A stretch of 64,000 nt of DNA, taken from the NCBI GenBank assembly GCA_004154925.1, contig QJNS01000322.1, forward strand, positions 1-64,000. The letters run 5' to 3'. Both the position numbers and the translations under genes were made by a program. The notes below the pieces were generated by a model. That model searched no databases, was not told the DNA's origin, and saw only the letters and a list, made by a program, of their open reading frames with translations. Below, one piece after another: positions 1 to 11,337 of this stretch; positions within the stretch are counted from its first letter, which is position 1; every line of letters begins with the position of its first letter. The DNA comes from Monosporascus cannonballus. Its lineage: Eukaryota > Ascomycota > Sordariomycetes > Xylariales.

Positions 1-771
1 CGGGGGGGGCACCCCCCCCCCCCCCCCCCCAATCTGCATCAAAAGACAGCGCAGACATCCTTCCTCGAACCTGTTGCGCGAGCAATAGCTAACCGGAAGC
101 GACGACAGGTATTCGTGTTCTACGACGGCCCAGAGCCGCCGACGGGCATCTTCGACAACTTCACCAGCATCGGGCCCTTCATCAACACGGCCAAGACGCA
201 GAGCATGAGCGAGCTGATCAGCGGCAACAACTGGGCGGTGCTCAAGGGCAGCGCGTACCAGATCGGGACGGAGATGGTCCCGCTCCCGAGCGCGGCCGAC
301 GGACCCGAGTTCCTGGGCGCGTTCTACAAGCACTGGGTGGCGACCAGCAACATGGTCCAGGCCGAGCCGGGGCTCATCGCCAGCATGGCGCTGCAGCCGG
401 CGCCCCGGCGCCTCGCGGCCGTGGCGCGCGCCAAGGGCGGCGACCTCATCGACCTCGACGAGGACGCCGACCGCCTCGTCGTCGAGCTCAGCTACAGCTT
501 CCTGTTCCCCGACGCCCTCACCTATGACCGCGTCGAGCGCGCCATGCGCGCGACGTACGGCGGCGTCCGCAACCTCGCGCGCAGCTACGCCGACGCCCAC
601 CCCGGGGAGCTCGGCGGCCTGTACCTCCCGCTCTTCGCCAACGATGCCTTCTACGCCCAGGACTACTTCGCGCGCCTGAGGCCGGAGAAGGCGGCCCTCG
701 CGAGGCGCGTCGCCGCCGAGCTGGATCCCGAGGGCCTGTTCAGGACGCGGACCGGCGGGTGGAAGCCTTGA
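1..771 (+). CDS. FAD-linked oxidoreductase, berberine-bridge type (C-terminal part)
   Basis: The frame is open from the window edge, through the C-run at 12-30, to a TGA at 769-771, so only the C-terminal part of the gene is present. Visible segments are the substrate-domain strand VFVFYDGPEPP (from about 109), an aromatic-rich stretch ending LPLFANDAFYAQDYF, and the closing RVAAELDPEGLFRTRTGGW. This order (late substrate-binding domain, then the BBE segment with a DPxGLF..R ending) is that of fungal secreted FAD-binding PCMH oxidases, which oxidise alcohols, sugars or secondary metabolites. The FAD-binding N-terminal half, signal peptide and flavin-linking residues lie outside the window, so the substrate cannot be inferred. 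A GTG at 115 is only an internal codon, not a start. GC content and codon use are high and normal, with no sign of RIP. Confidence 0.8.
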   Translation, partial: RGGHPPPPPPNLHQKTAQTSFLEPVARAIANRKRRQVFVFYDGPEPPTGIFDNFTSIGPFINTAKTQSMSELISGNNWAVLKGSAYQIGTEMVPLPSAADGPEFLGAFYKHWVATSNMVQAEPGLIASMALQPAPRRLAAVARAKGGDLIDLDEDADRLVVELSYSFLFPDALTYDRVERAMRATYGGVRNLARSYADAHPGELGGLYLPLFANDAFYAQDYFARLRPEKAALARRVAAELDPEGLFRTRTGGWKP

Positions 772-1501
772 TTCGGGGTGTTTGGTTAGGAGTGGCTTTG
801 TCGCGTATATAAAGCTCCGTCATAACGTTTAATGTGGAGCGACCAAGTGAGCAATTTAAATCCTCAGGGGGTTCGAGAGACTCTGTAGGTATAGCATCAG
901 TTCTGGGGGCAGCTTCACCCCTATTTTAGAACTTTTAGTTACACCTCGGTAGGCCTCATGAATTAAGCGTGTGAGTGTACCGTTTGTCACAAACGACAGG
1001 TTAGCAAGGCTTGCAATGAATTTTCTTGGGGGGGGGGGAGTTTACTCTTTTTGTGATGCCCCCTATATCATCAAGGTCCTATCATAAACCCTCTGAGTGG
1101 AGGTACTTCTATTGTATAGTCTGTCTCGGCTAACATAATACGGGTTCAAATGTCCGGCGTTCCGACTTGAGCCGCACTATGCTAAGGTGGGGTTAGTGCG
1201 GGGCCAGGGTGCTGTGCTCGTTGTGGACACGGTTCTTTAGGGGTTTTTTTATTGGTGCCTGGGAAACAACGTCGAGGGGTCGCGGATATTCTTAGAGCTA
1301 GAGGCTGGGGGGATGGGGGGGGGGCTTGTTACCTGTAGCAATTAATTCTCGACGGCTGGCAACGCTGCAGAAGGAAGCAACCCTCCCCTATTATTACTTA
1401 ATCACTTATCTGCCTTTTCTAACCGGCGACTTCAGTCAACTCGAACCGCATCTTTAGAAAAAAGTGGCGACTTCAAGGTGTAGTATACTAGCCAGTATAC
1501 G
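772..1501. other. Intergenic region between the oxidase and the SCY1 gene
   Basis: No convincing coding region. It contains short homopolymer runs (G-rich at about 1028-1039 and 1312-1323) and presumably the 3' end of the oxidase transcript and the promoter of the downstream gene. No TATA box or other regulatory site stands out. Confidence 0.5.
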
Positions 1502-3904
1502 ATGAATTTTCTGAAGTCGGCGGTAGCCTCTGCTATCGCACAGGGGCCGCCGTTTCCTTACACCTTTGGCGATAAAGTCGACGTCGACGCCTCTATCTGG
1601 AGGCTGTACAACGGCACGCGTCGCGAAGACGGCTCCAACTGCAGCATATTCTCCTTCGACGTCGTCGCGAACAAGTCGCGCTTGCCCCTAGCCAAGAATG
1701 CGCTCAAGAAACTACGCACGATGCGCCCCCCCGGCGTCATCAAGGTGCTCGATACCGTCGAGACCGATTCCTACATCTACATCGCCACCGAGCGAGTCGT
1801 CCCCCTCCGCTGGAACGTGAGGAGGAACAGCTTGACGCCCGAGACCATAAAATGGGGTCTTTGTGGCGTCGCGCGCACCGTCAAGTTCATAAACGAGGAG
1901 GGCTCCTCCATCCACGGCAGCCTGAGAGTCGCGTCGATATATACTTCGGAGAGTGGTGAGTGGAAGCTGGGAGGCTTCGAGATACTGAGCAACGTGAAGG
2001 ACGACGAGGCTGTTATATACACATATGGAAGTTTGGTGCCGGATTCGGGGAGGTACACGCCGCCGGAGCTTGCGAAATCGGGCTGGGACGCCATCAAACG
2101 CAGTCCGCACACCGCGGTCGACTCTTATAACTTCGGTACCCTGGTGTTCGAGGTGTTCAATGGGGATTTTATGGGCGCCGACCAGGCGGGACAGACGAAG
2201 GGCATCCCGCCCAGCATGCACGCCAGTTACAAGCGGCTGGTGAACGCGAACCCCAAGGCGAGGATCACGGTCGGGGCATTCCTGGAGCAGGGGCGCAGGT
2301 CGGGCGGGTTCTTCGACTCGACGCTGATCAAGCTGACTGAGGGCATCGACAACCTGGGCGTTAAGTCGGAGGAAGAGAAGGAACGATTCCTCGACGACCT
2401 CGACCAGCTCTCTGACGACTTCCCCGAGGACTTCTTCAAGATGAAGGTCCTGCCGGAATTGTTGAAGGCGGTTGAATTCGGCGGAGGAGGGCCCAAAGCG
2501 TTTAGCGTCGTGATGAAGATCTCGACGAAGCTGTCAGATGACGACTTCACGACGCGTGTCCAACCCGTCGTGATTCGGCTATTCGCAAATCCGGATCGGG
2601 CTATCCGCGTCTGTTTGTTGGACAACCTGCCGTTAATGATTGATAGGCTGCCGCAGAAGGTGGTCAATGATAAAATATTCCCACAGATTGTCTCTGGCTT
2701 CACCGACGTCGCCCCGGTCGTCAGAGAGCAGACGCTGAAATCCGTGCTTACTATAATCAACAAGCTATCCGATCGGACCATCAACGGCGAACTACTCAAG
2801 TACCTGGCTAAGACGGCTAACGACGAGCAGCCTGGCATCAGGACGAACACAACTATCTGTCTAGGAAAGATTGCCAAGAACCTAGGGGCCTCGTCAAGGT
2901 CCAAGGTCCTCATTGCCGCGTTCACCCGTTCGCTACGCGACCCCTTCGTCCACGCGCGCAACGCGGCCCTCTTGGCGCTGGCGGCGACGGCGGAGTACTT
3001 CAGCGACGAGGACTGCGCGAGCCGCATCCTGCCGGTCATCTGCCCGTCGCTGCTGGACAAGGAGAAGCTGGTGCGCGACCAGGCCAACAAGGCCATGGAG
3101 GTCTACTTGCAGAAGATCCGCGCCGCAGCGTCCTCGATGCCGGACTCGGTCCTGCCGCCGCCGTCGCAGGCGGCCGACGGGGCGACCCCGGCCCCGCGCA
3201 TGAGCACCCCCCAGCCCAACAGCCAGTCGGCCGCGGCGTCCTGGGCCGGCTGGGCCATCTCATCCTTCACCAACCAGCTGTCCTCGGCCGCCGGCCAGAT
3301 GCAGACAACCGCGGGGGCTGCTTCGCCCTCGACGACGACCGCGGGTGGCAAGACGACGCCCGGTAGTTCGTCGGCGTCCGCCCTGCACCGCCAGGCCGTC
3401 AAGCCCCAGCCACCCACGAGCACGTCGCGCACCTCGTCGACGGCCGTGGCCGAGGCGTTCTTCAACGAGGAATCGAATTCCACAGTATGCGGTGACGAAG
3501 ACGAAGAAGAATTTGCCGACGCGTGGGGCGATATGGGCGACATGGATGACGAGAACGATAACAACAACGGCGATTTCTCCTTTGGCGGCCCCTCCTCAAC
3601 TTCCCCGACGGGCGCCGCTAGGAAAGAGCCGGCCGAGGAGACTACGACGACCTTCGACGACGGCTCCGAGCCCGACTTCGCGGGTTGGCTGGCCGCGCAG
3701 GCGCAGAAGAAGAACCCCGCCGGCGCCGGCGGTAAGCCGCTGCCGAAGGGGCTCGCGAAATCCGGGTCCGGGTCCGCGGCGTCGGTGAGCAGGAAGGCGA
3801 CGCCGAGGGCTACGGCTGCGAGCAGGAAACCCGTCGTCGCTAAGAAGATCGATATGAAACCTAAGGACACGGGCGATGATGATGGATGGGGCGACGGGTG
3901 GTGA
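1502..3904 (+). CDS. cex1: SCY1/Cex1-family pseudokinase (tRNA export / COPI trafficking factor)
   Basis: An 800-residue uninterrupted frame. The N-terminus MNFLKSAVASAIAQGPPFPY is the family signature, which fixes the start. Residues ~25-265 form a kinase fold lacking catalysis: the HRD position reads HGS (138-140) and the DFG position reads GGF (157-159). Residues ~300-540 are helical HEAT-like repeats. The rest is low-complexity Ala/Ser/Pro/Thr sequence, with an acidic patch around DAWGDMGDMDD (~675) and a final DDDGWGDGW. Known family role: yeast Cex1 and animal SCYL1 bind aminoacyl-tRNA and nuclear export factors, and also COPI coat components. The acidic tryptophan ending resembles COPI delta-subunit ligands; that is inference. 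The animal-type dibasic RKLD tail is absent. Single exon, and I see no defect. The symbol follows the yeast orthologue. Confidence 0.92.
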   Translation: MNFLKSAVASAIAQGPPFPYTFGDKVDVDASIWRLYNGTRREDGSNCSIFSFDVVANKSRLPLAKNALKKLRTMRPPGVIKVLDTVETDSYIYIATERVVPLRWNVRRNSLTPETIKWGLCGVARTVKFINEEGSSIHGSLRVASIYTSESGEWKLGGFEILSNVKDDEAVIYTYGSLVPDSGRYTPPELAKSGWDAIKRSPHTAVDSYNFGTLVFEVFNGDFMGADQAGQTKGIPPSMHASYKRLVNANPKARITVGAFLEQGRRSGGFFDSTLIKLTEGIDNLGVKSEEEKERFLDDLDQLSDDFPEDFFKMKVLPELLKAVEFGGGGPKAFSVVMKISTKLSDDDFTTRVQPVVIRLFANPDRAIRVCLLDNLPLMIDRLPQKVVNDKIFPQIVSGFTDVAPVVREQTLKSVLTIINKLSDRTINGELLKYLAKTANDEQPGIRTNTTICLGKIAKNLGASSRSKVLIAAFTRSLRDPFVHARNAALLALAATAEYFSDEDCASRILPVICPSLLDKEKLVRDQANKAMEVYLQKIRAAASSMPDSVLPPPSQAADGATPAPRMSTPQPNSQSAAASWAGWAISSFTNQLSSAAGQMQTTAGAASPSTTTAGGKTTPGSSSASALHRQAVKPQPPTSTSRTSSTAVAEAFFNEESNSTVCGDEDEEEFADAWGDMGDMDDENDNNNGDFSFGGPSSTSPTGAARKEPAEETTTTFDDGSEPDFAGWLAAQAQKKNPAGAGGKPLPKGLAKSGSGSAASVSRKATPRATAASRKPVVAKKIDMKPKDTGDDDGWGDGW

Positions 3905-4740
3905 ACTCCATGTAACAGGACTCGGGTCGGGTGTAGTTCGGCTTGGATTTAAAGGGCGGGCCCGCGAGATGGGCACCACGCCAGCTGGGATCAGAAAGGG
4001 GGCAGCCAAGTACTCCCTAGAGATGGAGCATCTAGTTACATGCGCATGCTAGCTAGGTATCAGCGTCGAAGGTGAAGAAAGCGACAGGGCGAAGAGTAAG
4101 GGATGCGTATAAGGGGCGAGCCAACGGACCGGTAAATGGATGGGATGGATAAACCGGGGGGGTCTTTAGCTGCTTAACGTGGCAGGCGGGCATCATCGCG
4201 TGGCGTTCTCGGAGTACTACTGCCTAGATTTATTGTCTCAGTGGAATGGATCGAGTGAGGATACCAGATGGGCTTCCTTGTCGGGTTGATGTTTTGATGT
4301 GTATAAGAGTCTTATAGTCTGTTTCTATGTTCGGTTGCTCTCCGGGTGCTTTTCCTGGAATATCATAATTTGTCTCAAGGAAATGCACATAGTGTTACGA
4401 AGCTATTCTAGGATACACAACGGTTAAGTTGCTTTACAGCCAGGCTGAAAGTGCGATATCACCAACGAGGGCAGCCGCGAGAAAATTCCGGTCCGCAGAT
4501 GAAAAGGGGCCATGAGTTGGTACGTGCAGAGGACCTGGCGAAGAAGTCGAGCCAGCAGGGTCTATATTCCTGATAACCGCAGCTTGATATAGCCTAAGAA
4601 ACTTTCTTCCTGATATAGAATAAGCACAAGTCTTTGCATTTCCCTCGATAAATGAAACTCCTATCACCCCTGAACCCTGGTTGAGTCCTGATGCTTCGAT
4701 TTCTGGTTTTCAGCTGCGTGATAATCTGGCTGGCTCCAGG
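3905..4740. other. Intergenic, SCY1 3' flank
   Basis: No supported gene. A 77-codon minus-strand frame at 4434-4667 lies just downstream of the broken gene at 4741. It could be a later exon of that gene, but I see no splice sites or domain to support this. Confidence 0.4.
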
Positions 4741-5496
4741 TCATGTTTCCTCGAGGAAACAGCACCCAAGCTTTTCCTTAGCTAGAAGTATTTCAATGGG
4801 TCCACATACTCTCTCATACACCCCAGACTCCATGATTCCAGCCCCTACATAAGTGATCACTCTTTCAGCGATAGTATTGTCATAGTGATCAGTTTGACCC
4901 TCGAACCAAGGCATTAGCATGTCCAGGATATTCCTAGAGGTAGCATCACACAAAAGCCGATAACATTTAGACATGTCAGAGCAAAAACTAGTAGAGCCAG
5001 AATCGTCAGAGTGAAAGTAAGTAAAGTAATCCGGATTATAGTGAACGAAGCGAACCGAAGCAGACCACTCAGCATGCCATGCTAAGGGGTTGTCGCAACA
5101 TACATGCCGAGCTGTCGCAATTGACTTATTGGCTTGAACCAGGCATCTTTCCAATGCTTTACAAGCTAGGTTGGTCAAGAATGCTAGATTTACATCCAAG
5201 GCCAAGGTGACAAGGGGAGCAGCGGTCAACAGCGCCCCCTCGTCTCGAAAAACCAAATCTGACCACAATAGATTTCTATGAGATGAGTATTTGGAAGGGC
5301 ACAGATGAAGGATGGCAGATGTGCGGTCCTGCATATCTGGGCAAGTGTTCGAGAGTTTCCTTATAATGGCTTGTGCATCTGTTGCAACTTTGGGTGTCAC
5401 AGGCCCGTTCTTGAGCATGTGGCTCAATAAAGCCGAAAAAGCTGACTCAAACATCCCAATTGGTGGCGATCCGATAGAGATTCCGCGCCTGACACC
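4741..5496 (-). pseudogene. Downstream (C-terminal) part of a host gene split by the transposon nest
   Basis: About 252 codons on the minus strand with normal base composition, ending in a TGA at 4741. I do not recognise the fold. It contains MFESAFSALLSHML, several Cys/His-rich stretches (CCDNPLAWHAEW) and a closing LLAKEKLGCCFLEE. The apparent ATG at 5517 is false: the first seven codons (MALLGST) are the terminus of the copia LTR starting at 5497. Reading across the insertion, codon GGT (5494-5496) is followed in frame by AAG at 29595-29597. The joined frame then runs through an ankyrin-like LLDLGAN segment on the far side. The gene is therefore interrupted, not simply short. Its original product was probably an ankyrin-type protein of unknown role. 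Confidence 0.75.
5492..5496. repeat. Left target-site duplication of the copia element (ACACC)
   Basis: ACACC directly precedes the 5' LTR. The identical ACACC at 29590-29594 follows the end of the split 3' LTR. Five-bp duplications are usual for LTR retrotransposons. Confidence 0.9.
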
Positions 5497-5715
5497 TGTT
5501 GAACCTAGCAGCGCCATGGCTTAGTTAGCTAACAAGCTAATGGAAATTGCTTCGGCTAATCCGGTATCATTATCTCTTCGGTACCACTGTTTTTATATGT
5601 ATTTAAGGAGGGTTTACCACCTTTACCTTTTACAAAGGACCTTCCAGAGGTTATGCAACCTTTAATACATTTTTTCTTCAATTATATACTTTTGTATATA
5701 ATGTAGGGTCTTACA
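5497..5715 (+). repeat. 5' LTR of the copia element
   Basis: 219 bp from TGTTGAACC to GTCTTACA. It aligns end to end with 11200-11337 plus 29509-29589. It is moderately RIPed: in its last 80 bp the un-RIPed copy at 29509-29589 has C or G where this one has T or A. A priming site presumably follows near ATTATAAGCCTGGTCC (5716-5731), but I could not assign a tRNA. Confidence 0.88.
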
Positions 5716-8700
5716 ATTATAAGCCTGGTCCGCACTTTTTTTTAGCCGCGCTTTAATATATTTATTATATACGTTTTATTAAAACTATTCAAAACCTCGC
5801 TATCGCTTTTGCGATATACTTATTATTCCGTTACTAAAGATGTTTATTATTTAATTATTACGCTTTTAATTATTTTAATTTGTTTATTTTTTATATTATT
5901 TTTAAAACTATAATTACTTAATTAATAAATTTTAATAAATCTTTTTTAAGATGCGTTTTTAGGTATTTATTTAAAAAAAACCTTTAAAAAATATAATATT
6001 TTCGAATTTTACGTTAATACGAAAACTGGCATATTATAGGCATATATTAACTTTAACATAACCTAAATACCATTTTTGTTAATAATATTAATTTGTTTTA
6101 AACCTTATTATTTTTATAATAAAGTAATTAATAAATATATTTTAAATAGCCCGAATTATTCGAAATTTAAAAAGGCCCTAAAAATATATAAAAAAATTTT
6201 TTTTATATATTATTTAAAAAAAGGTATTTATTAAAATTAATACGTTCTTAAATTAATTCGTCTATTTTAATTTTTATTAGATATATTAGAAAAAAGTTAC
6301 CTTTCGAAAAAAATTAATTATTTTAAAAAATAAATTTAAACTTAATAATAATATTCGGATTTATAAAGTTAATATTCGATATAAATAAACGTTGAAAACT
6401 AATAAAATCTAAATAAATATTTGGTTATTTACGTATTAAAAATATATATTAAAATTGCGAAATTTTAAATTTTAATCGTTGCCGGATATTACGGCCATTT
6501 TAACTTTTTAAGAGTTATTAATATTTATTTACCTAATTTCTTTATTATTTAAAGGGCTAAAATAGAAAATATTATATTTAAAGATAAGGATATTACGGAA
6601 CTTTCATTAATATAAAAGTTTATAAAGTAATTCCGAAGTTATATAAAGCTGCAGAAAATTTAAAACGTTATCGTAAAATAAATATTATAAAAAGCGTTTG
6701 GAAATACTTTAAATAAAAAAACTTTTAATTAAATAAAGGGGGTTAATAATTACGATAATAACCGTAATAATAACGGTAATAATTATTATAATTATTTAAT
6801 GAAAAAATATTTATATAAGGAATTACATATTTTTAAGGAATATTTTTATATTTATAAAAAAATTAAGCTTTTAAAATAAATTAAAAATTTTACAATTAAA
6901 AAAATAAACGTATTTTAAACGAAATGTATACGTTAAAAGTTACCGTTAAACATATTTAAAATAACGATAAATTATTAGCCCTTTAATTAGTTTTAAAATT
7001 TTTCGTTAAAAGATTTTTTATAGGTTCATAAATTAATAACGTTATTACCGGATATAACTTAAAAAGGTTTACGTTATTAAATATTTGTTTTAATTTCCAC
7101 ATAAAAATTATAAGATTAATTTTTTAAATTTAGATTTATCAAGAATTAACGGAAAGGTTTTAATCGAAAAAAGAATATCTTAATATCGTAAGCGAAAATA
7201 TACGAAAAATTACGTTTACTATATTATTAAAAAAGTTTATTATTTTTTAAAAAATTATTTATATATTTTTAAAATATATATTAATTTAATTTTATATAAA
7301 TTATTTTGATAAGCCAGGATTTATTAAAATTACGAAATTAATATTATATATTATAATGCGTTAAATATAAAAATAATTAAGGTTAATTAAATTAAATGTT
7401 AATTTATTATATATTATATTAAAATAATATTGGAAAATAATAATAACAATATTATTTTAATAATTTTTATAATAATTAAAAAAGATTTATCGTTATTATT
7501 TTTAAAAACGAAAATAATTTAAAAAATAAAGTTATTTTTAAAATTAAAAATAAGGATTTTATTCCGGAACTTTTAATTTAAAAGTTTTTATTTCCAAAAT
7601 TCATTTTATAATAAAAGATTTACGGTAATAATTTTTAATTTTTTTAAAGCCTTTAAAAAACGTTACGATATAATATTAAAAATTAATTTATTTAAGTTTA
7701 CGTATATTTAAGAAAATAATATATATAATTACCGGAATAAAAATTTATCTATTTATACTAATTTAATATTAAAATTATTAAATTATTAAAATATAAAAGA
7801 AAATATTACAATAATAATTCATTAAAAAAATTATATTTTTTAATATAATATATATTAATTTTTTCAAATTTAATAACATTTTTTAACCAACGTACGAAAA
7901 CGTTAATTATTATTTATTTAATTATTAAGGTTAAAATTAATTATATTTTAAAGCGGAAAAAATATATTTTAATTATTTTAATAAATATAATAATTTTTAG
8001 AAAAAATAATTTTATATTAAAGTTAAAATAATTCTATTAAATAAGGAAATTCTTTTTGGAAATAAATTTCGAAAATGGTTTTTTGATATAGATATATTTT
8101 CTATATTTTCGTTTTTATATATTAAGGAATTTATAGGTATTTAGGAACGTATTAAAAACGTAATTATTACGTAAATATATTATTTAATTATTAATAATAA
8201 TTGTTTTTAATTTATAACCACAAATTGTAAAACTAATTATATATATTATTAATTATATATTTATTTAAATTTTTAACGAATAATTAAAAAAATATTTATT
8301 TTTAAAAAAAGTTTAAAAACAAATATAACAAATATTTTTTTTAGATTAAAAATTTATGTATTTATAAAAATTATTTATTAAAATATAGAAGGTTTAAAAA
8401 CTAAATTTTAAAATATATATTAATTATTTCGTAAAATACGTAATTAACAATATATATTAAATATGGAATTTTTCGTATTAACGAATTATTATTATTAAAA
8501 ACGTTATTTTTAATAAAACAAAAAAAAATATTAAAGCAAGTAAAAAAAAATTATTTAAAATTGTTAAATTAAATAATTAAATTAATAATATTTTTATTCC
8601 ACATATAATAATAATATTTTTAAGGACATTTAAAATTATATTAAATAATAATCTTTTAAAAATAAATATTATTAGGAAAATAAATAAATCAATAAAATAA

Positions 8701-9880
8701 AATAAAATTAAAAAAATTATTTATAATATTATCGTAATAATTATAAATTTTTTTAATTAAAACATTTTATAAAAAATTAAAAGGATAAAAATTAATAATT
8801 TTTTTAATTCGATAATTAATAGTAATTCCGAAAAAAACCTTAATTATACTTTTAATAAAATGGATAATTTTAAACGTAAAATTATATAATTTTATTTATT
8901 TATACCGAAAATTATTTTAATTTTTTAAAAACCTTTTTAATAATATTATATATTATTATTAAATAAAATTTAAAATATATTATTAAGTTTTTTTAATTAC
9001 GGTAACGCCGTACCGAATTAAGTTTCTTAAACTAATTAATTATTATTAATTTCGGAATATAAAACGGAAAAAGAAAAAAAAATATTTTTAACTAATATTA
9101 ATTATAAATTAAAATTTGAAAAATGTAATACGTATTTAATTATTTTTAATGTTATTTTTTCGATTACAATTAAATATAATTATTTATATTATATTTTTTT
9201 TATTTTTAAAAATTAATAAAAAGTTATATAATATAAATATATTAAAAATTTAAAAAATAATTACGTTAAAAATTAAAGTTAAATATATCGGATAAAATAA
9301 TTAATTATTATTATTATATTATAAAAATAATTTAAAACGTAAACTTTAACGGTATTTTTTATTAATATAAATATTTATATATAAATTTAAGAAATACGAG
9401 ATATTATAAAAATTTTAATATTTATATTTTTATATTAATAAATAAGTTTTTTTATATATTTATAATTATTATAATTTAATTTAACTTTAAATTCTATTAA
9501 TTTAATATTATTAATATATTTTTATATAATAATTTTAATAAATTAATATATATACGTTTTTTATAAAGATTTCTACGTTCGGACTTTTATTTAAAATTTC
9601 GAAAAACCTTATATAACTTAAAGCGATTATTATTTTTATAATAACGGAACTTAATAGGAAAATTAAAAAAAACTAGGATTAAAATTAATTTTATATAATT
9701 TATATATTATAATTAATAATTAATTAACATTATTTTTTTATATTAATAATATAATTATAATATAGAAAACTCTCGATATAATAGGTTTTAAAATATTTTT
9801 TTAAAATGAATATAACATTTTTATATTAATAATTTAAGGGATTTATAATAATTTTTTAAAATACGTATTTTATAAAATCG

Positions 9881-10004
9881 TGTCACGGCACAGAAAAATG
9901 AGAGTCTAGCCATTACACCACTAAAAGTGGAACGTTGTCAGGTCGAGCCCTGACCGCCTTGTTCTACCCTATATACCTACAAGGTGCCACTTAGGACTGT
10001 GACA
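9881..10004. mobile_element. 124-bp un-RIPed LTR-like or SINE-like insertion
   Basis: An island of normal base composition in RIPed copia pol. It starts TGTCACGG and ends CTGTGACA, giving 6-bp inverted ends TGTCAC/GTGACA of the TG..CA type. AATCG is duplicated on both sides (9876-9880 and 10005-10009; one more A also matches if the right boundary is drawn one base earlier). Inside is a tRNA-like patch: a CCACT/AGTGG hairpin and GTCAGGTCGAGCCCTGAC, which resembles a T-arm and internal promoter B box lacking one T. On the other strand GTGGTGTAATGGCTAG resembles a tRNA D-arm. It could be a solo LTR of a miniature retrotransposon or a SINE. Its ends favour an LTR. Confidence 0.65.
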
Positions 10005-11168
10005 AATCGCATAATTAAAAAGGTATAATTATTATAAAATATTTATTAGGAAAAATTATATATATATTTCGAATTATTTAAAGTTAAAAAATATTATCTT
10101 AAAGTTTTTAAATAGAAAAATTTTAAAAAATATTAAAGCAAAATATTAATAATATTAAAAAAAATTATATTTCAAAAAAATCGAAAATTTGTTATACGGA
10201 ATTATTATTATTTGCCCAGATTTAATTAAAATTATTTTCCATTTATTTTATTATTATAAAAATTTAAACTTTATATCTTTTAATATTATTAATAAAGTTA
10301 TTTTTTATTTATTCTATATATATTTTAAATTTAAAATTTGGAAATAACGAAAATCTTAATATACGATTATTTTTATATATAAATAACAATTTTTTTACGG
10401 ATAACCCCGACCGGAAAAGCTTTTAAAAATTTATATTATTATTTTTTTATAATCCTATCGTATAAAAAGCTAATAAACAAAATATAATTATTATTTTAAA
10501 TACGGAAATTAAATTATTAACTTTATTGTAAATTATAAAAAACATTATATTAAAATTATTTCAGTAAATAATAAATAAACGATACGGTTAATTATTAACA
10601 AAATTATACGTTTAATTACGAAATTAAAATATATAAATATTTATAATTATTGATTTTATAAAATTTACGCAATAAAAAAAATTAAATAAATATTTATTAA
10701 TACTATAATAATAAATAATTTAATTAAGTCTTTAAAATTTTAATAATATTAAAAATTTATTAAGTTATTAAACTTTTAAAACGTAACTTTAAAGCTAAAA
10801 AAACTTAAGAAATATTAATTTATCTTAAATATTACTTAATAAAAAAATTATTACTTTCGTTTTCTTTTTATTATTTTTTTCTTTATAAGTTATTATTATT
10901 TTCGTCCTTAAACGACCTTAAAAATAAGGTTAATAAGGAAACTTTTTAATAAAGTTTTTATGGTTTAATAATATAATATTAGGTCTTAATACTTAAAAAT
11001 ATGAGTTCGAATCCGGTTAAAAATTTTAGTATTTCGAATAATTTTCTTAATTAATCGAAATGCTAATTACTTTTTTTGTTTCCGTTTTTGCGTTTTATTT
11101 ATTATTTGTTAAAAGCTAACTATTACGGTATTTCCTTTTTGGGCAGTTACTTAGTATTATGAAAGTTT

Positions 11169-11199
11169 TAGCTGTTAGGAACTAACAGCTAGGAGGGTG
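11169..11199 (+). promoter_or_regulatory. Hairpin and polypurine tract before the copia 3' LTR
   Basis: A perfect 8-bp stem (AGCTGTTA .. TAACAGCT) is followed directly by AGGAGGGTG, which abuts the TG of the 3' LTR at 11200. A purine tract in this position primes plus-strand DNA synthesis in LTR elements and confirms the plus orientation. Confidence 0.7.
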
Positions 11200-11337
11200 T
11201 GTTAAACCTAGTAACGCTATGGCTTAGTTAGCTAACAAGCTAGTGGAAATTGTTTCGGCTAATCCGGTATTATTATCTCTTGGGTACCACTGTTTTTATA
11301 TGTATTTAAGGAGGGTTCACCACCTTCAGCTTTTACA
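11200..11337 (+). repeat. 3' LTR of copia, left part
   Basis: 138 bp matching 5497-5634 and ending in CTTTTACA. The LTR is cut here by the DNA element. The remaining 81 bp continue after the duplicated CTTTTACA at 29501-29508. Confidence 0.88.

Larger units (their letters stand above)
5716..11199 (+). pseudogene. Degenerate copia gag-pol region
   Basis: Very AT-rich (RIPed) and stop-ridden throughout. The recognisable part is the reverse transcriptase: from ~9590 the plus frame reads an LRKALYGLK-like segment, then a GKLKKLGLK segment, then FFYINNIIII at 9733-9762. The last is the copia FFYVDDIII core with both Asp codons turned to Asn, as RIP of GAY codons gives. After the small insertion at 9881-10004 the frame continues with RNase-H-flank-like sequence. 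Gag, protease and integrase regions upstream cannot be delimited by eye. Confidence 0.75.

Noticed and set aside
2227..3096. 289-codon minus-strand frame opposite the SCY1 gene
   Set aside because: Shadow of the strongly coding plus strand, with no domain.
5497..5517. ATG at 5517 as the start of the 258-codon minus-strand gene
   Set aside because: The first seven codons are the terminus of the copia LTR; the gene's real upstream part lies at 29595 and beyond.
11200..11337. A 138-bp LTR pair (5497-5634 and 11200-11337) as the full LTRs
   Set aside because: With these ends no target duplication is found. Extending the first to 5715 and the second to 29589 gives equal 219-bp LTRs and a perfect ACACC duplication.
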